From Hyphomicrobiales bacterium (GTDB lineage Bacteria > Pseudomonadota > Alphaproteobacteria > Rhizobiales > Rhizobiaceae): a DNA stretch of 64,000 bases. The stretch covers positions 1-64,000 of the forward strand of contig UCEY01000065.1 in NCBI GenBank assembly GCA_900471605.1, given 5' to 3'. Below, in pieces: positions 48,570 to 57,675 of this stretch (within the stretch, counting starts at the first letter, position 1; each line of letters starts with the position of its first letter). Both the position numbers and the translations under genes were made by a program. A model generated the notes under the pieces. It saw only the letters and a program-made list of their open reading frames with translations, had not been told where the DNA came from and did not search any database.

Positions 48570-49286
48570 TCAGGCAAGCTCCTTCTCGGTCTTTGAGCGG
48601 GTCGTGCGCTGTTCGATGCGTTTTTCAACGTCCTTCACCTCGAGCACGCGCTGCACGAAAATGCCCGGCGTATGGATATGGTCAGGATCGATTGAGCCCG
48701 CCGGCACCAGATGCTCCACCTCGGCAACCGTGACCTTGGCCGCCGTCGCCATCATCGGGTTGAAGTTCCGCGCGGTCTTGCGGTAAACGAGGTTGCCCTC
48801 CGTATCGCCCTTGAACGCATGGACGATGGCGAGATCGGCAAAGAGGCCCGTCTCCATCACATAGTCGTCGTCGCCAAACCGGCGCACTTCCTTTCCTTCG
48901 GCGACCAGCGTGCCGACGCCGGTCTTCGTGTAGAAGGCGGGGATGCCGGCGCCGCCGGCGCGAATGCGCTCGGCAAGCGTGCCCTGCGGATTGAATTCCA
49001 GTTCCAGCTCGCCCGCCAGAAACTGCTGGGCGAAAAGCTTGTTCTCGCCCACATAGGACGACACCATCTTGCGGATCTGCCGCGTTTCGAGAAGGACCCC
49101 GAGCCCGTATCCGTCAACGCCCGCATTGTTGGATATGACCGTCAGGTTCTTCACGCCCGCGAGCCGGATGGCTTCGATCAGGCTCATCGGTATGCCGCAG
49201 AGGCCAAAGCCCCCGGACATGATCGTCATGCCGTCGAACAGCGTATCCGCCAGCGATTCCGCCGCTGTCTTGAATACCTTCCTCAT
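48570..49286 (-). CDS. scoA: 3-oxoacid CoA-transferase subunit A (SCOT)
   Basis: A 238-residue alpha subunit: [16 protein letters not shown] (CoA-binding glycine loop) and [28 protein letters not shown]. The GFGLCGIP signature, with Cys, is the acetoacetate type; the paralogous PcaI at 13345-14067 has GFGGSGAP. The operon is divergent from a PAS-LuxR regulator with a palindrome between them. Expected role: use of ketone bodies, PHB-derived acetoacetate or leucine breakdown products. Confidence 0.9.
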   Translation of the reverse strand: MRKVFKTAAESLADTLFDGMTIMSGGFGLCGIPMSLIEAIRLAGVKNLTVISNNAGVDGYGLGVLLETRQIRKMVSSYVGENKLFAQQFLAGELELEFNPQGTLAERIRAGGAGIPAFYTKTGVGTLVAEGKEVRRFGDDDYVMETGLFADLAIVHAFKGDTEGNLVYRKTARNFNPMMATAAKVTVAEVEHLVPAGSIDPDHIHTPGIFVQRVLEVKDVEKRIEQRTTRSKTEKELA

Positions 49287-49364
49287 CAGAATTTCCTCCG
49301 TCCAGCTTCCCCCCGGAAGCTTTCATGCCACGGGAGAGTAAGTCTTGATCGCCTCGCCCGGTTA

Positions 49365-49380
49365 GCCGTATAAATACGGC
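49365..49380. promoter_or_regulatory. 16-bp palindrome between scoA and the PAS-LuxR regulator
   Basis: GCCGTATAAATACGGC is a perfect palindrome (7-2-7), 14 bp before the regulator start and ~80 bp before scoA. LuxR-type dimers bind such sites. It is the only strong repeat in the 108-bp divergent region, so the regulator probably binds here, repressing itself and controlling scoAB. Confidence 0.65.
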
Positions 49381-49394
49381 ATTTCGTGCGAGAA

Positions 49395-49991
49395 ATGGAT
49401 ATTTGGATGACGGCGAGCCCGGACAGTTTTCGTTTCCTGCTGTCGGAACTGCCGGTGCCGCTCGTCTATGCCACGCATCGTATCATCCGCGACTGCAATG
49501 CGGAATTCGCGAACCTTTTCGGTTATGCCCGCGAAGAACTCGTCGACCAGAGCTTCGCCCGCCTGTACCCGAAACTGTCGGACTTCGTGCGCACGGGGCA
49601 CATGTGGCAGACCCACCTGCCCGGCGGCCGGGTCTATTATGACGAGCGCATCATGACCGCCAGCGACGGCAGCCGCTTCTGGTGCCGGGTGCGCGGCCGC
49701 AGCCATCATGCCGTCAACCCCTTCGCCGAGGCGCTCTACTGTTTCGAACCCATGGCCCGGCCGGTCGCAAGCCGCAGCGTCGCGCTGACGGACCGGCAAC
49801 GCCAGATCGTCGCCCTGGTGACCCAGGGCAAGAGCAACGCGGAAATCGCCGAGGAACTCAACCTGTCGAAAAGGACCATCGAGTCCCACCGTGCGCGTCT
49901 CATGCGCGCCTGCGGGCTGCGCAATACGGCGGAACTCATCGTCTGGTTCACGAGCGGTGCGGACGACGCGAAGTCGCCCGCCGAGAGTTGA
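49395..49991 (+). CDS. PAS-LuxR transcriptional regulator
   Basis: A 198-residue one-component regulator. A PAS domain spans about residues 8-125 (SELPVPLVYATHRIIRDCNAEFANLFGYAREELV, in pieces), followed by a LuxR-type HTH at ~135-190 (LTDRQRQIVALVTQGKSNAEIAEELNLSKRTIESHRARLM). No phosphoacceptor domain. The PAS pocket may bind a small ligand, possibly an acyl compound linked to the CoA-transferase. The ATG at 49395 is chosen over a GTG three codons earlier that falls closer to the palindrome. Confidence 0.88.
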   Translation: MDIWMTASPDSFRFLLSELPVPLVYATHRIIRDCNAEFANLFGYAREELVDQSFARLYPKLSDFVRTGHMWQTHLPGGRVYYDERIMTASDGSRFWCRVRGRSHHAVNPFAEALYCFEPMARPVASRSVALTDRQRQIVALVTQGKSNAEIAEELNLSKRTIESHRARLMRACGLRNTAELIVWFTSGADDAKSPAES

Positions 49992-50007
49992 CCGCCGGAA
50001 GTCGGCG

Positions 50008-50733
50008 TCAATCGACCCGGTGTGCCGACGAAGCTGCGCCGAGACCCCGCGCCGCTTCGGCGATCGGCCTCACCGCCGCCTCCATGCTCGACGGCGTCGT
50101 GCCGGTGACGATGACGCCGAGCAACGGCGCGGCGATGCCGACCTCCTTCAGCCTGGGCATGTCTTCGGCGGTGAACCGCTTCTGGCTCGGCGCGATGACG
50201 GGGATGCCCGCCTTGGCGGTTATATCGCGGTAACGCGCGATATCCTTCTCGTTAAGCGGCTTGCCGTAATCCTCGAACGAGGCGACGGATGCTTCCATCA
50301 TCACCCCTGGAATATCGAGGATGTTCCGCAGATCCTCGTCCGTGCTCTTTTCGCCGAGTGCCGGCATCGGCCTCAGCCGCGACTGAAGAAGATGCGGCTG
50401 CATCTCGCTGAAGTAGATGTTGAAGCCCTCGAAACCGAGGTCGGCAAGCGCGTCCATCTCTTCTGCGCTCGGCACCTTTTCCTGCCCCGCCATGACCAGC
50501 AACGGCACCCCGAGCGTTGCGAGCTGCTCAAAAAACGGCCGCTCGTCCGAAAAGCTGCCGAAGGTCGTGCCGGTCGCGCGGTGGTAGGCGTTGAGATGCA
50601 CCTTGATGGCGAACGCCCCTGCCCCGATCGCCGCCCTGGCGAGATCGAGATCATGGCGCGCCAGCGAAACGATGACCGGGAATTCGCCGCCGCGCAACGC
50701 TTTGGTGAGCCTGGTTTCAGGATAGTTCGGCAT
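50008..50733 (-). CDS. TIM-barrel protein of unknown function
   Basis: A 241-residue cytosolic protein with the alternating beta/alpha pattern of a TIM barrel: FPVIVSLARHDLDLARAAIGAGA, KVHLNAYHRATG, VPLLVMAGQEKVPSAEEMDALADLGFEGFNIY, GVMMEASVAS, GIPVIAPSQKRFTAEDMPRLKEVG and LLGVIVTGTTP. The KVHLNAYH and APSQKRF segments near strand ends could be phosphate or active-site loops, as in NanE- or KDPG-aldolase-like enzymes. I cannot name the reaction. Last gene of the LacI-controlled sugar operon, 8 bp after the ATPase gene, so it presumably acts on the imported compound. Confidence 0.65.
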   Translation of the reverse strand: MPNYPETRLTKALRGGEFPVIVSLARHDLDLARAAIGAGAFAIKVHLNAYHRATGTTFGSFSDERPFFEQLATLGVPLLVMAGQEKVPSAEEMDALADLGFEGFNIYFSEMQPHLLQSRLRPMPALGEKSTDEDLRNILDIPGVMMEASVASFEDYGKPLNEKDIARYRDITAKAGIPVIAPSQKRFTAEDMPRLKEVGIAAPLLGVIVTGTTPSSMEAAVRPIAEAARGLGAASSAHRVD

Positions 50734-50741
50734 GGCGTGCC

Positions 50742-51794
50742 TCAGTTCAGACGCTGGCCGCCATCGGCGGCGAAGAGATGGACATTATCGAGATCGGGCC
50801 GCACCCGGATCGTCGCACCCGGCGACAGCGAAACCCGTTCACGGAAAACGCCGGTGGCAAGCGTTTCGCCGAGCTTCATCGTCACCTGCGTCTCCGACCC
50901 CATCGGCTCGACCAGAATGATTTCAGCCGGCACACCGTTTTCGTCCAGGGCGAAATGTTCGGGACGGATGCCGTACACCGCCTTTCGGCCCGTGTGCACC
51001 TGCGCTGCCGCAGGCAGCGGCAGCACGATTCCAGGCGCTGCGAAACCTTCGGCCGTGATCGTCCCGTTGAGGAAATTCATCGACGGCGACCCGATGAAGC
51101 CGGCGACGAACTGGTTGGCCGGGCGGTCGTAGAGTTCGAGCGGCGCGCCGATCTGCTCGACCCGGCCGCCGTTCAAGACGACGATCTTGTCGGCCATCGT
51201 CATCGCCTCGACCTGGTCGTGGGTGACGTAGATGGTGGTGGTCTTCAGCCTCTGGTGCAGGCTCTTGATCTCGCCGCGCATGACGACGCGCAGTTTCGCA
51301 TCGAGGTTCGACAGCGGCTCGTCGAACAGGAAGACTTGCGGGTTGCGCACGATCGCCCGGCCCATGGCGACACGCTGGCGCTGGCCGCCGGAGAGCTGGC
51401 GCGGATAGCGGTCGAGCAGCGGCGCAAGACCGAGGATATCGGCCGCCCATTTCACCCGTTCGGCAATCTCCGCCTTGCTGCCGCCGCGATGTTCCAGCGA
51501 AAAGCCCATATTGGTCGCGACCGTCATATGCGGATAGAGCGCATAGTTCTGGAACACCATGGCGATGTCGCGGTCCTTCGGGTCGAGATCGTTGACCACC
51601 CGCGGGCCGATCCTCACCTCGCCGCCGCTGATCGTCTCCAGCCCGGCCACCATTCTCAGCAGCGTGGACTTGCCGCAACCGGAGGGCCCGACGAGGACGA
51701 CGAACTCGCCATCGCTGATGCCCAGGTCGATGCCGTGGATGATATCGACGGCGCCATAGCTCTTGCGGACGTTGGAAAGGGTAACTTCAGCCAT
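50742..51794 (-). CDS. Sugar ABC importer ATPase (UgpC/MalK type)
   Basis: A 350-residue ATPase with Walker A GPSGCGKST, Q-loop VFQNYALYPHM, signature LSGGQRQRVAM, Walker B VFLFDEPLSNLD and THD H-loop, plus the C-terminal TOBE/OB regulatory domain (YGIRPEHFALDENG). Energises the two permeases encoded upstream. Many such ATPases are shared between importers. Confidence 0.93.
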   Translation of the reverse strand: MAEVTLSNVRKSYGAVDIIHGIDLGISDGEFVVLVGPSGCGKSTLLRMVAGLETISGGEVRIGPRVVNDLDPKDRDIAMVFQNYALYPHMTVATNMGFSLEHRGGSKAEIAERVKWAADILGLAPLLDRYPRQLSGGQRQRVAMGRAIVRNPQVFLFDEPLSNLDAKLRVVMRGEIKSLHQRLKTTTIYVTHDQVEAMTMADKIVVLNGGRVEQIGAPLELYDRPANQFVAGFIGSPSMNFLNGTITAEGFAAPGIVLPLPAAAQVHTGRKAVYGIRPEHFALDENGVPAEIILVEPMGSETQVTMKLGETLATGVFRERVSLSPGATIRVRPDLDNVHLFAADGGQRLN

Positions 51795-51809
51795 AGGAAA
51801 TCCGGTTCT

Positions 51810-52652
51810 TCAGCCCTTGAGGCCGGTATGCGCGAGCCCTTCGACGAATTGCTTCTGCGCGATGATGAAGACGATGAGGACGGGCAGCGCCGTGAGCGTC
51901 GCCGCGGCAAGCTGGATGTTCCACATCGGGCCGCCATAGGCGTCGGTATATTGGGTGAGCGCCTGCGGCAGCGTGAATTTGTCGGCGCTGGACAGGAACA
52001 CGATCGGCTCGAGATAGAGGTTCCAGGAATGCAGGAAGGTGAAGATCGCCACCGACGCGAGCGCCGGCCTTGCCAGCGGCAGCGCGATCTTGCGGAAGAT
52101 CTTGAAGCGCCCGAGGCCATCGACCCGCGCCGCCTCTTCGAGTTCGGCGGGCAGCGCGATGAAGAACTGCCGCATGACGAAGGTTGCGAACACACTCGGC
52201 GCGCCAAAGATCGGCACGAGGATGAGCGGCCAATGGGTGTTGACCATGCCCGCCTTCAGGAACATCTGGAACAGCGGCACGATCGTCACTTCCGAAGGGA
52301 TCAGCAGCCCGAGCAGCACGACCATGAAGATCGCATTGGCGAACGGGAACCTGATGCGCGCGAAGGCATAACCCGCCATCGACGAGACGATCATCGTGCC
52401 GACCGTCACCAGCGCCGCGATATAGGCGGAATTCCAATACTGCTTCACGAAGGGTTGCAGTTCGAACACCTTGGAATAGGTCGTCCAGTCGTATCTTTCC
52501 GGCACGAGCTGCGGCGGAAAGGCGAAGATGTCGCTGATCGGTTTCACCGACGACGTCACCATCCACCAGGTCGGAAAGACGAAGGGGATCAGGAGAACGC
52601 AGAGCAGGCCATAGAGAAAGACGCGTCTGCGCGGGGAGAACTCAGCTTTCAT
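51810..52652 (-). CDS. Sugar ABC importer permease (MalG type)
   Basis: A 280-residue permease: N-terminal helix (FLYGLLCVLLIPFVFPTWWM), six helices in all, and the EAA loop ALPAELEEAARVDGLGRFKIFRKIALPLARPAL. The start MKAEFSPRR at 52652 overlaps the end of the other permease gene by 11 bp; a longer open frame upstream is a shadow. Confidence 0.92.
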   Translation of the reverse strand: MKAEFSPRRRVFLYGLLCVLLIPFVFPTWWMVTSSVKPISDIFAFPPQLVPERYDWTTYSKVFELQPFVKQYWNSAYIAALVTVGTMIVSSMAGYAFARIRFPFANAIFMVVLLGLLIPSEVTIVPLFQMFLKAGMVNTHWPLILVPIFGAPSVFATFVMRQFFIALPAELEEAARVDGLGRFKIFRKIALPLARPALASVAIFTFLHSWNLYLEPIVFLSSADKFTLPQALTQYTDAYGGPMWNIQLAAATLTALPVLIVFIIAQKQFVEGLAHTGLKG

Positions 52653-53574
52653 AAAAGACGATCCTCTTGCGCATCTGCCACTGGGCGAAGGTGAGCACGA
52701 CGACGATCGCAAACAGCATGATCGACAGCGTCGAGCCGTAACCGAAGAAATGGAACTGGAAAGCCTGCTGGTAGAGGTAGTAGACCAGCACCGTGGTCGT
52801 GAGACCCGGCCCGCCCTGCGTCAGCACCGCGATCTGCGCAAACACCTGCAGCGAGCCGACGATGGTGATGATCGAGGTCAAAAGGATGGTCGGGCTGATC
52901 AGCGGCAGGGTGATGCGGCGGAACTGCTTGAAGCGCGGGGCGCCGTCGATGCGGGCCGCTTCGTAAAGCTCGTTCGGCACGCCCTGCAGGGCGGCCAGGA
53001 ACAGGATCATGTTGAGGCCGACATTCTTGAAGACCTGCACCACGATCACCGAGATCATCGCGGTTACCGGTTCGCGCAGCCAGTTCGGCCCCTCGATGCC
53101 GAAAACGAGCAGCACGCCGTTGATGCCGCCGTTCTTCTGCAGAAGGAAACCCCAGACGATCGTCCAGGCGACCAGCGACACGACGACCGGCGAGAAGAAC
53201 AGCGTGCGGAAGATGGTGATGCCGGCGAGTTTCTGGTTGAGCAGAACGGCGAGCAGCAGCGCCAGGCTGAGGTTGAAGATCACCAGCCCTGCCGAAAAGA
53301 CCGCGGTCGCGCCGAGCACCGAGGGCAGGTTCGGATCCTCCAGCAGCATCTGGTAGTTGGTGGCGCCGGTATAGCTGAAGGTATTGGCGAGCACGTTCCA
53401 CTCGTGCAGCGAATACCAGAAGACGAGGCAGAGCGGGATCAGCACGAACAGCGTGATCCCGATCAGCTGCGGGGCGATGAAGAGAAAGCCGGCGAGGCTG
53501 TCGCGCCGCGCGACCGTCCAGAACGACGATGAGGAGCGGCCTTCCGGACGGGCGGTTTGCGGCACGACAGCCAT
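52642..53574 (-). CDS. Sugar ABC importer permease (MalF type)
   Basis: A 310-residue permease with a first helix LAGFLFIAPQLIGITLFVLIPLCLVFWY and the EAA loop GVPNELYEAARIDGAPRFKQFRRITLPLISPTI. Partners the MalG-type permease. Twelve bases separate it from the binding-protein gene upstream. Confidence 0.92.
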   Translation of the reverse strand: MAVVPQTARPEGRSSSSFWTVARRDSLAGFLFIAPQLIGITLFVLIPLCLVFWYSLHEWNVLANTFSYTGATNYQMLLEDPNLPSVLGATAVFSAGLVIFNLSLALLLAVLLNQKLAGITIFRTLFFSPVVVSLVAWTIVWGFLLQKNGGINGVLLVFGIEGPNWLREPVTAMISVIVVQVFKNVGLNMILFLAALQGVPNELYEAARIDGAPRFKQFRRITLPLISPTILLTSIITIVGSLQVFAQIAVLTQGGPGLTTTVLVYYLYQQAFQFHFFGYGSTLSIMLFAIVVVLTFAQWQMRKRIVFYES

Positions 53575-53585
53575 CGACTATTCCC

Positions 53586-54872
53586 TTAGCGCTTCAGAAG
53601 CGGGCCGATCTGGCCGCAGATCTGCTGGAGGGCTGCCGGGATATTCGCCTCCGGGCGCCAGACGGCATCGAGGCCGGAGCGAACCGCCTGCTGGATCTGC
53701 GCAAAGCCGGTATGGCCCGGAATGACCTTGCCGGTGGCGATGCCGGAGATCACGACCTTGTCGATCTGCTCCTGGCTGAGCAGCGGGTTGGTCTTTTTCA
53801 GGACTTCGGCGTTCAGCAGGGATTTGCGGGCCGACGGGAAGAACTGGCTGAGCTTGGCCGAGTTTTCCGGGTTCGTCATATAGGCGACGAATTCGGCGGC
53901 CGTCTTGGCGTTCTTGCCCGCCTGCATGACGCCGACGCCGGCCTGGCCGATCAGGGCATAGTCACCCGCCGGGCCCTTCGGCAGCGGCACGAGATCCCAG
54001 GCGAACGGCTTGTCCTTCGGCAGAAGCGAGGCGCGGCTGATCTGGGTGATGGTCATCGCGGCATTGCCGGCGAAGAAATCGACGCTCTCGCCAGGCCCCG
54101 GCATCGCCTTGTTCTTGAAGGCCGCCTGGTGGATGAAGGTCAGCGCGTCGACCATCGGCTTTTCGGCCATCGTGCAGGTCTTGCCGTCGGCGCTCCAGGG
54201 CGAGGCGCCCCAGCCGTTCCAGACGGAGGCGAGGTTCTGCCAGGTCTGGTAGTTGAAGTCGCGAACGATCAGGCCACCCTTGCCCGGCACCTTGCCGACG
54301 GCGGATGCGGTGGCGATGGCGTTCTCCCAGGTCCATTGCCCGGCCGCGATCATTTCCGCCGGCGTCTTGGCACCGGCCGCCTTGATGATGTCGTTGTTGA
54401 CGAACATCGCAAACGGCGAGGTCGAGAAAGGATAGGCATAGAGCTTGCCGTCCTTGGTCCAGCGCTCGGCAGCCGTGGCGCTCAGCTCTTCCGCGTTATA
54501 GCCCTTGGTGGCCTTCAGCGTGTCCGTCAGCGGAAAGAGCGCACCGGAATTGACGAAGTCATAGGCGGCGGTTTCGAAGATCCATGCCATGTCGGGCGCG
54601 TTGCCGCCGGCGATCTGGGTCGTCAGGGCCGTCGTATAGGTTTCGAACGGCAGCGACTCGTAGGTCACCGCGACGTTCGGATGGTCCTTCTTGAACCCGG
54701 CGGCGATGTCGTTGAAGAGTTTCAGATGCGCTTCGTTGGCGCTCCAGATCGTCATGCGCAGGTTGACCGCATCCTGCGCGTTGGCGATCCCGCCCGCAAG
54801 CGGCGACAGGCCGAGCGGCACGGCCACGGCCAGCGCCGCGACCGCGGATTTCAGTGTCCGATGATAGTTCAT
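53586..54872 (-). CDS. Sugar ABC importer binding protein, family 1
   Basis: A 428-residue periplasmic protein. Signal peptide to about residue 33 (AALAVAVPLGLSPLAGGIANAQ); then NLRMTIWSANEAHLKLFNDIAAGF and GNAPDMAWIFETAAYDFVNSGALFPL, typical of SBP_bac_1 proteins for oligosaccharides or glycosides. The substrate is unknown. It lies between the FAD oxidoreductase gene and the permeases in one operon. Confidence 0.92.
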   Translation of the reverse strand: MNYHRTLKSAVAALAVAVPLGLSPLAGGIANAQDAVNLRMTIWSANEAHLKLFNDIAAGFKKDHPNVAVTYESLPFETYTTALTTQIAGGNAPDMAWIFETAAYDFVNSGALFPLTDTLKATKGYNAEELSATAAERWTKDGKLYAYPFSTSPFAMFVNNDIIKAAGAKTPAEMIAAGQWTWENAIATASAVGKVPGKGGLIVRDFNYQTWQNLASVWNGWGASPWSADGKTCTMAEKPMVDALTFIHQAAFKNKAMPGPGESVDFFAGNAAMTITQISRASLLPKDKPFAWDLVPLPKGPAGDYALIGQAGVGVMQAGKNAKTAAEFVAYMTNPENSAKLSQFFPSARKSLLNAEVLKKTNPLLSQEQIDKVVISGIATGKVIPGHTGFAQIQQAVRSGLDAVWRPEANIPAALQQICGQIGPLLKR

Positions 54873-54922
54873 TCCCGTTCCTCCTCCAAAGATGGTTTAG
54901 ACAGACAGGCCGAAGGCCGCCC

Positions 54923-56542
54923 TCAGTAGGCCGCGATATCCGGCCAGCGCATTTCGATGCCTTCGCGGCCGAGCTCTCTCTGGAAATCGTGGAGCTTGCC
55001 GTCGTTTTCCTGGACCTGATGCGGCGTAAGACCCTTGTCGAGGCAATGGGCGGCGAGCATGCCGGCGACTTCGCCGATGTTCCACTCGACCGGGTGCAGC
55101 CGGTAGCAGCCATTGGTGATATGGGTGGTGCCGATATTCTTGCCGGCCGGGATGAGGTTCTTCACCCGCTGGGGCAGAAGCGCGCCGAGCGGGATCTCGA
55201 ACGGGCAGGACGGCACGTCGATATAGTTGTCGCCGCCGGTCGAGGGATGCAGGTCGATGCGGTACATGCCGATGCCGATACTGTCGCGGTAGTTGACCGC
55301 GCCCTTCTCGCCGCGCACCGAATAGGAAAGGTCCTGCTCGACGATGCGGGTGACCGGCTTGATGCGGCGGCTCTCGCGAATATAGGGGGCCATGGCGAGC
55401 CCGTGTTCGGTGCCGGTGATGTCGCCGCGCAGCCGCAGCCCCGGAAAACCCTGGCCGCCATCGACACGCGGCGCCTCGGTCTGCAGCCAGTAGAACAGCG
55501 AGTAGGAAAGGTCGGCGGCCGACTTGAGCTGCCTCGCCTTGTCCTCTTCGGAGAGGTCGATGATCGTGCCTTCCATATAGTCGATCATCGGCCAGTTCAC
55601 GAGGCAGATGTCGGAGGCGTAGGCACCGGGCACGAAATTGTTGCGGGCCGCGATGCGGCGGAAGATCCAGAGGTTTTCGTCGCCGCCGCCCTTGCGCTGG
55701 TCGGCATCGACGGCAAGCGGATCGTCGTTCGGATTGGGCGTGAACGAGCGGGTGGTGAAGTCCAGCGTGCGCGGATGCGGCGCCGTGAACCCGAGCAGCG
55801 GACCGCCCCAGAAATGCGGCTGGTACTTGCGCCAGTAATCGTAGTTCTCCGGCTTGTCGATCGTCTGGTCGCCGTCGACATGGTCGATCGCAAAGCAGAT
55901 CGATACGGCCTGGACATTGTCCGGCTGTGCCTCGGACGGTGCGCTCGGCTCGCCGGTATCGGACTGGGCCTCGAAGCCTTTCACATATTCGGTGCCGGTC
56001 ATCGGCAAGAGATCGCCAAGTTCGGTGGCATCGAGGATATAGGCGGCGGAAATGGTGATCTCGCGGCCGGTATCGCGGTGCCGAACGGTGACGGAGCGGA
56101 CCGTATCGCCCTCGACGTCAGCGGCAACCGGACGGTAGGGCTGCAGCACCTTCAGTTTGCCGGCGCCGCGATAGGGCATCAGCATCGCTTCCATGACGGC
56201 GAGGCTGACGCGCGGCTCGGCGCAGATGCGGCTGACCCAGCCGGCGCCGGGATTGAGGTCGCCCCAGGCCCGAGCGCCCTCGGTCAGCGGATAATGATCG
56301 CGGTAATAGCGGCGGATGCCTTCCCGCAGCTTCCGGTAGGAGCGGGTGATGCCGAACTGCTCGACCCAGGTATGCTCGTCCGACGGCACCGCCTGGCTGG
56401 TCAGCTGGCCGCCGATCCAGTCGAACTCCTCGGTCATGATCACGTTGCGGCCGGCCCGGCATGCGCCCAGTGCTGCCGCGACGCCGCCGAGACCGCCGCC
56501 CACTACCAGAATATCCGTATGCATCTCTGTCACGTTGATCAC
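54923..56542 (-). CDS. FAD-dependent oxidoreductase (PF12831 type)
   Basis: A 539-residue flavoprotein. The dinucleotide-binding motif VVGGGLGGVAAALGA is at residues ~14-28, with TEEFDWIGGQLTSQAVPSDEH after it, and the second FAD contact AAYILDATELGDLLPM further in; near the C-terminus LIPAGKNIGTTHITNGCYRLHP closes the FAD site. This matches the FAD_oxidored family found in sugar-utilisation loci (some relatives lie next to xanthan/uronate genes). No signal peptide, so it is cytosolic. The GTG at 56542 overlaps the LacI stop (GTGA); an ATG six codons later is the alternative. Probably oxidises the imported sugar derivative. Confidence 0.85.
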   Translation of the reverse strand: MINVTEMHTDILVVGGGLGGVAAALGACRAGRNVIMTEEFDWIGGQLTSQAVPSDEHTWVEQFGITRSYRKLREGIRRYYRDHYPLTEGARAWGDLNPGAGWVSRICAEPRVSLAVMEAMLMPYRGAGKLKVLQPYRPVAADVEGDTVRSVTVRHRDTGREITISAAYILDATELGDLLPMTGTEYVKGFEAQSDTGEPSAPSEAQPDNVQAVSICFAIDHVDGDQTIDKPENYDYWRKYQPHFWGGPLLGFTAPHPRTLDFTTRSFTPNPNDDPLAVDADQRKGGGDENLWIFRRIAARNNFVPGAYASDICLVNWPMIDYMEGTIIDLSEEDKARQLKSAADLSYSLFYWLQTEAPRVDGGQGFPGLRLRGDITGTEHGLAMAPYIRESRRIKPVTRIVEQDLSYSVRGEKGAVNYRDSIGIGMYRIDLHPSTGGDNYIDVPSCPFEIPLGALLPQRVKNLIPAGKNIGTTHITNGCYRLHPVEWNIGEVAGMLAAHCLDKGLTPHQVQENDGKLHDFQRELGREGIEMRWPDIAAY

Positions 56543-57570
56543 GTCCGTCTTTTTGCGGGTCCGAGGGTTTCCCCCTCGACCGGTTCACAGGTCAGAAGAA
56601 TTTGGCCGCCGGCATCGCCGCTCTCGATGCGACGCACCAGCATGGCGGTCGCCTGGCGGCCCATCTCCTCGCGGGGAATGTCGAAGGCGGTGAACTGCAC
56701 ATGGCTGCGCTCGGCGCGGATATGGCTGCCGAGCACGACCGCAGAAAAATCGCCGGGAATGGAAAGGCCGCGCTCGCGGGCGGCGGCTTCGACGCGCACC
56801 GCATCGGCAAGTTCGACGAAGAAGGCGACGGTGGCGCCGCTGGCGAGCAGAGCATCGAGAATCTCTCCAGCCGGCCGGCCGGCTGCCTCGACATGCAGGA
56901 CGAGTTCCAGCCCCTCGCCAAGAGCGGCGGCGAAGCCGTTCCAGCGATCGGCGGTCGATTCAGCCGGTCCCGGCGGGCCGATATAGGCGAGCCTGGAATG
57001 CCCCAGCGCCCTCGCCTTCCCGACGAGCGCCAGGGTACCGTTCGCATAGTCGCCGCCGACATAGGGAACCGGCCCGCCGGCATCCTCGCGCCGGCCGATC
57101 GCCACGAACGGATAGTCGCCGGCCACCAGCCGCGTCAGTTCGGCGCGGTCGAATTCGCGGCCAAGCACCAGGCAGCCGTCGGCGATCCTCAGCCGGTTGC
57201 CATCGGCAAAGATCTTGCGGTCCTTGCCGACGCCCGCACCGGTGAGGAGCAGAAGGTCGTAATTCTGGATCTGCGCCTCTTCCTCGATACCGAGCAGGAA
57301 GGGCGTGAAGAAATCCGCCTGGGCGCTCGGAAACGCCGGCTCGTAGGTGAACACGCCGAGAATGCGGTTCAGCCCCTTGGCCATGCGCCGCGCGATCGGA
57401 TCTGCGACGTAGCCGGTGGTGCGGATGACCTGCTGGACCCGTTCACGGGTTTCCTGGGGAATGCGCGCCAAAGCTGTCGGCGCACCGTTCAGCACAAGCG
57501 AAACGGTCGCCTGGCTGACGCCCGCGAGTTTCGCAATATCATGCTGAGTCAAGCGCTTAGGCGTGGCCAC
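56539..57570 (-). CDS. LacI-family regulator, first gene of the sugar operon
   Basis: A 343-residue regulator with the LacI helix-turn-helix at residues 6-28 (LTQHDIAKLAGVSQATVSLVLNG) and hinge helix, then a periplasmic-binding-like sugar domain (ILGVFTYEPAFPSAQADFFTPFLLGIEEEA, VVLGSHIRAERS). Two LacI-type operators lie just upstream of its start, so it represses itself, the rest of the operon and the divergent SGNH hydrolase until the sugar binds. Confidence 0.93.
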   Translation of the reverse strand: MATPKRLTQHDIAKLAGVSQATVSLVLNGAPTALARIPQETRERVQQVIRTTGYVADPIARRMAKGLNRILGVFTYEPAFPSAQADFFTPFLLGIEEEAQIQNYDLLLLTGAGVGKDRKIFADGNRLRIADGCLVLGREFDRAELTRLVAGDYPFVAIGRREDAGGPVPYVGGDYANGTLALVGKARALGHSRLAYIGPPGPAESTADRWNGFAAALGEGLELVLHVEAAGRPAGEILDALLASGATVAFFVELADAVRVEAAARERGLSIPGDFSAVVLGSHIRAERSHVQFTAFDIPREEMGRQATAMLVRRIESGDAGGQILLTCEPVEGETLGPAKRRT

Positions 57571-57597
57571 GCAACATCCTCCCGATCCCTCTTGACT

Positions 57598-57629
57598 GCT
57601 AATGCGTATTAGCAGCTAATACGTATAAA
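57598..57629. promoter_or_regulatory. Two tandem LacI-type operators
   Basis: Two near-identical sites centred on CG: CTAATGCGTATTAG (57598-57611, part of the perfect repeat CTGCTAAT-GCGT-ATTAGCAG at 57596-57615) and CTAATACGTATAAA (57616-57629). Their centres are 17 bp apart. They lie 28-60 bp before the LacI start and ~50-80 bp before the divergent hydrolase gene, overlapping a TTGACT (57592-57597) that may be a -35 element for the plus strand. Confidence 0.8.
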
Positions 57630-57675
57630 CAGGATAAGCCCGATCCTTGTCAAGCGGGAAAATGAAGGAGACCTG

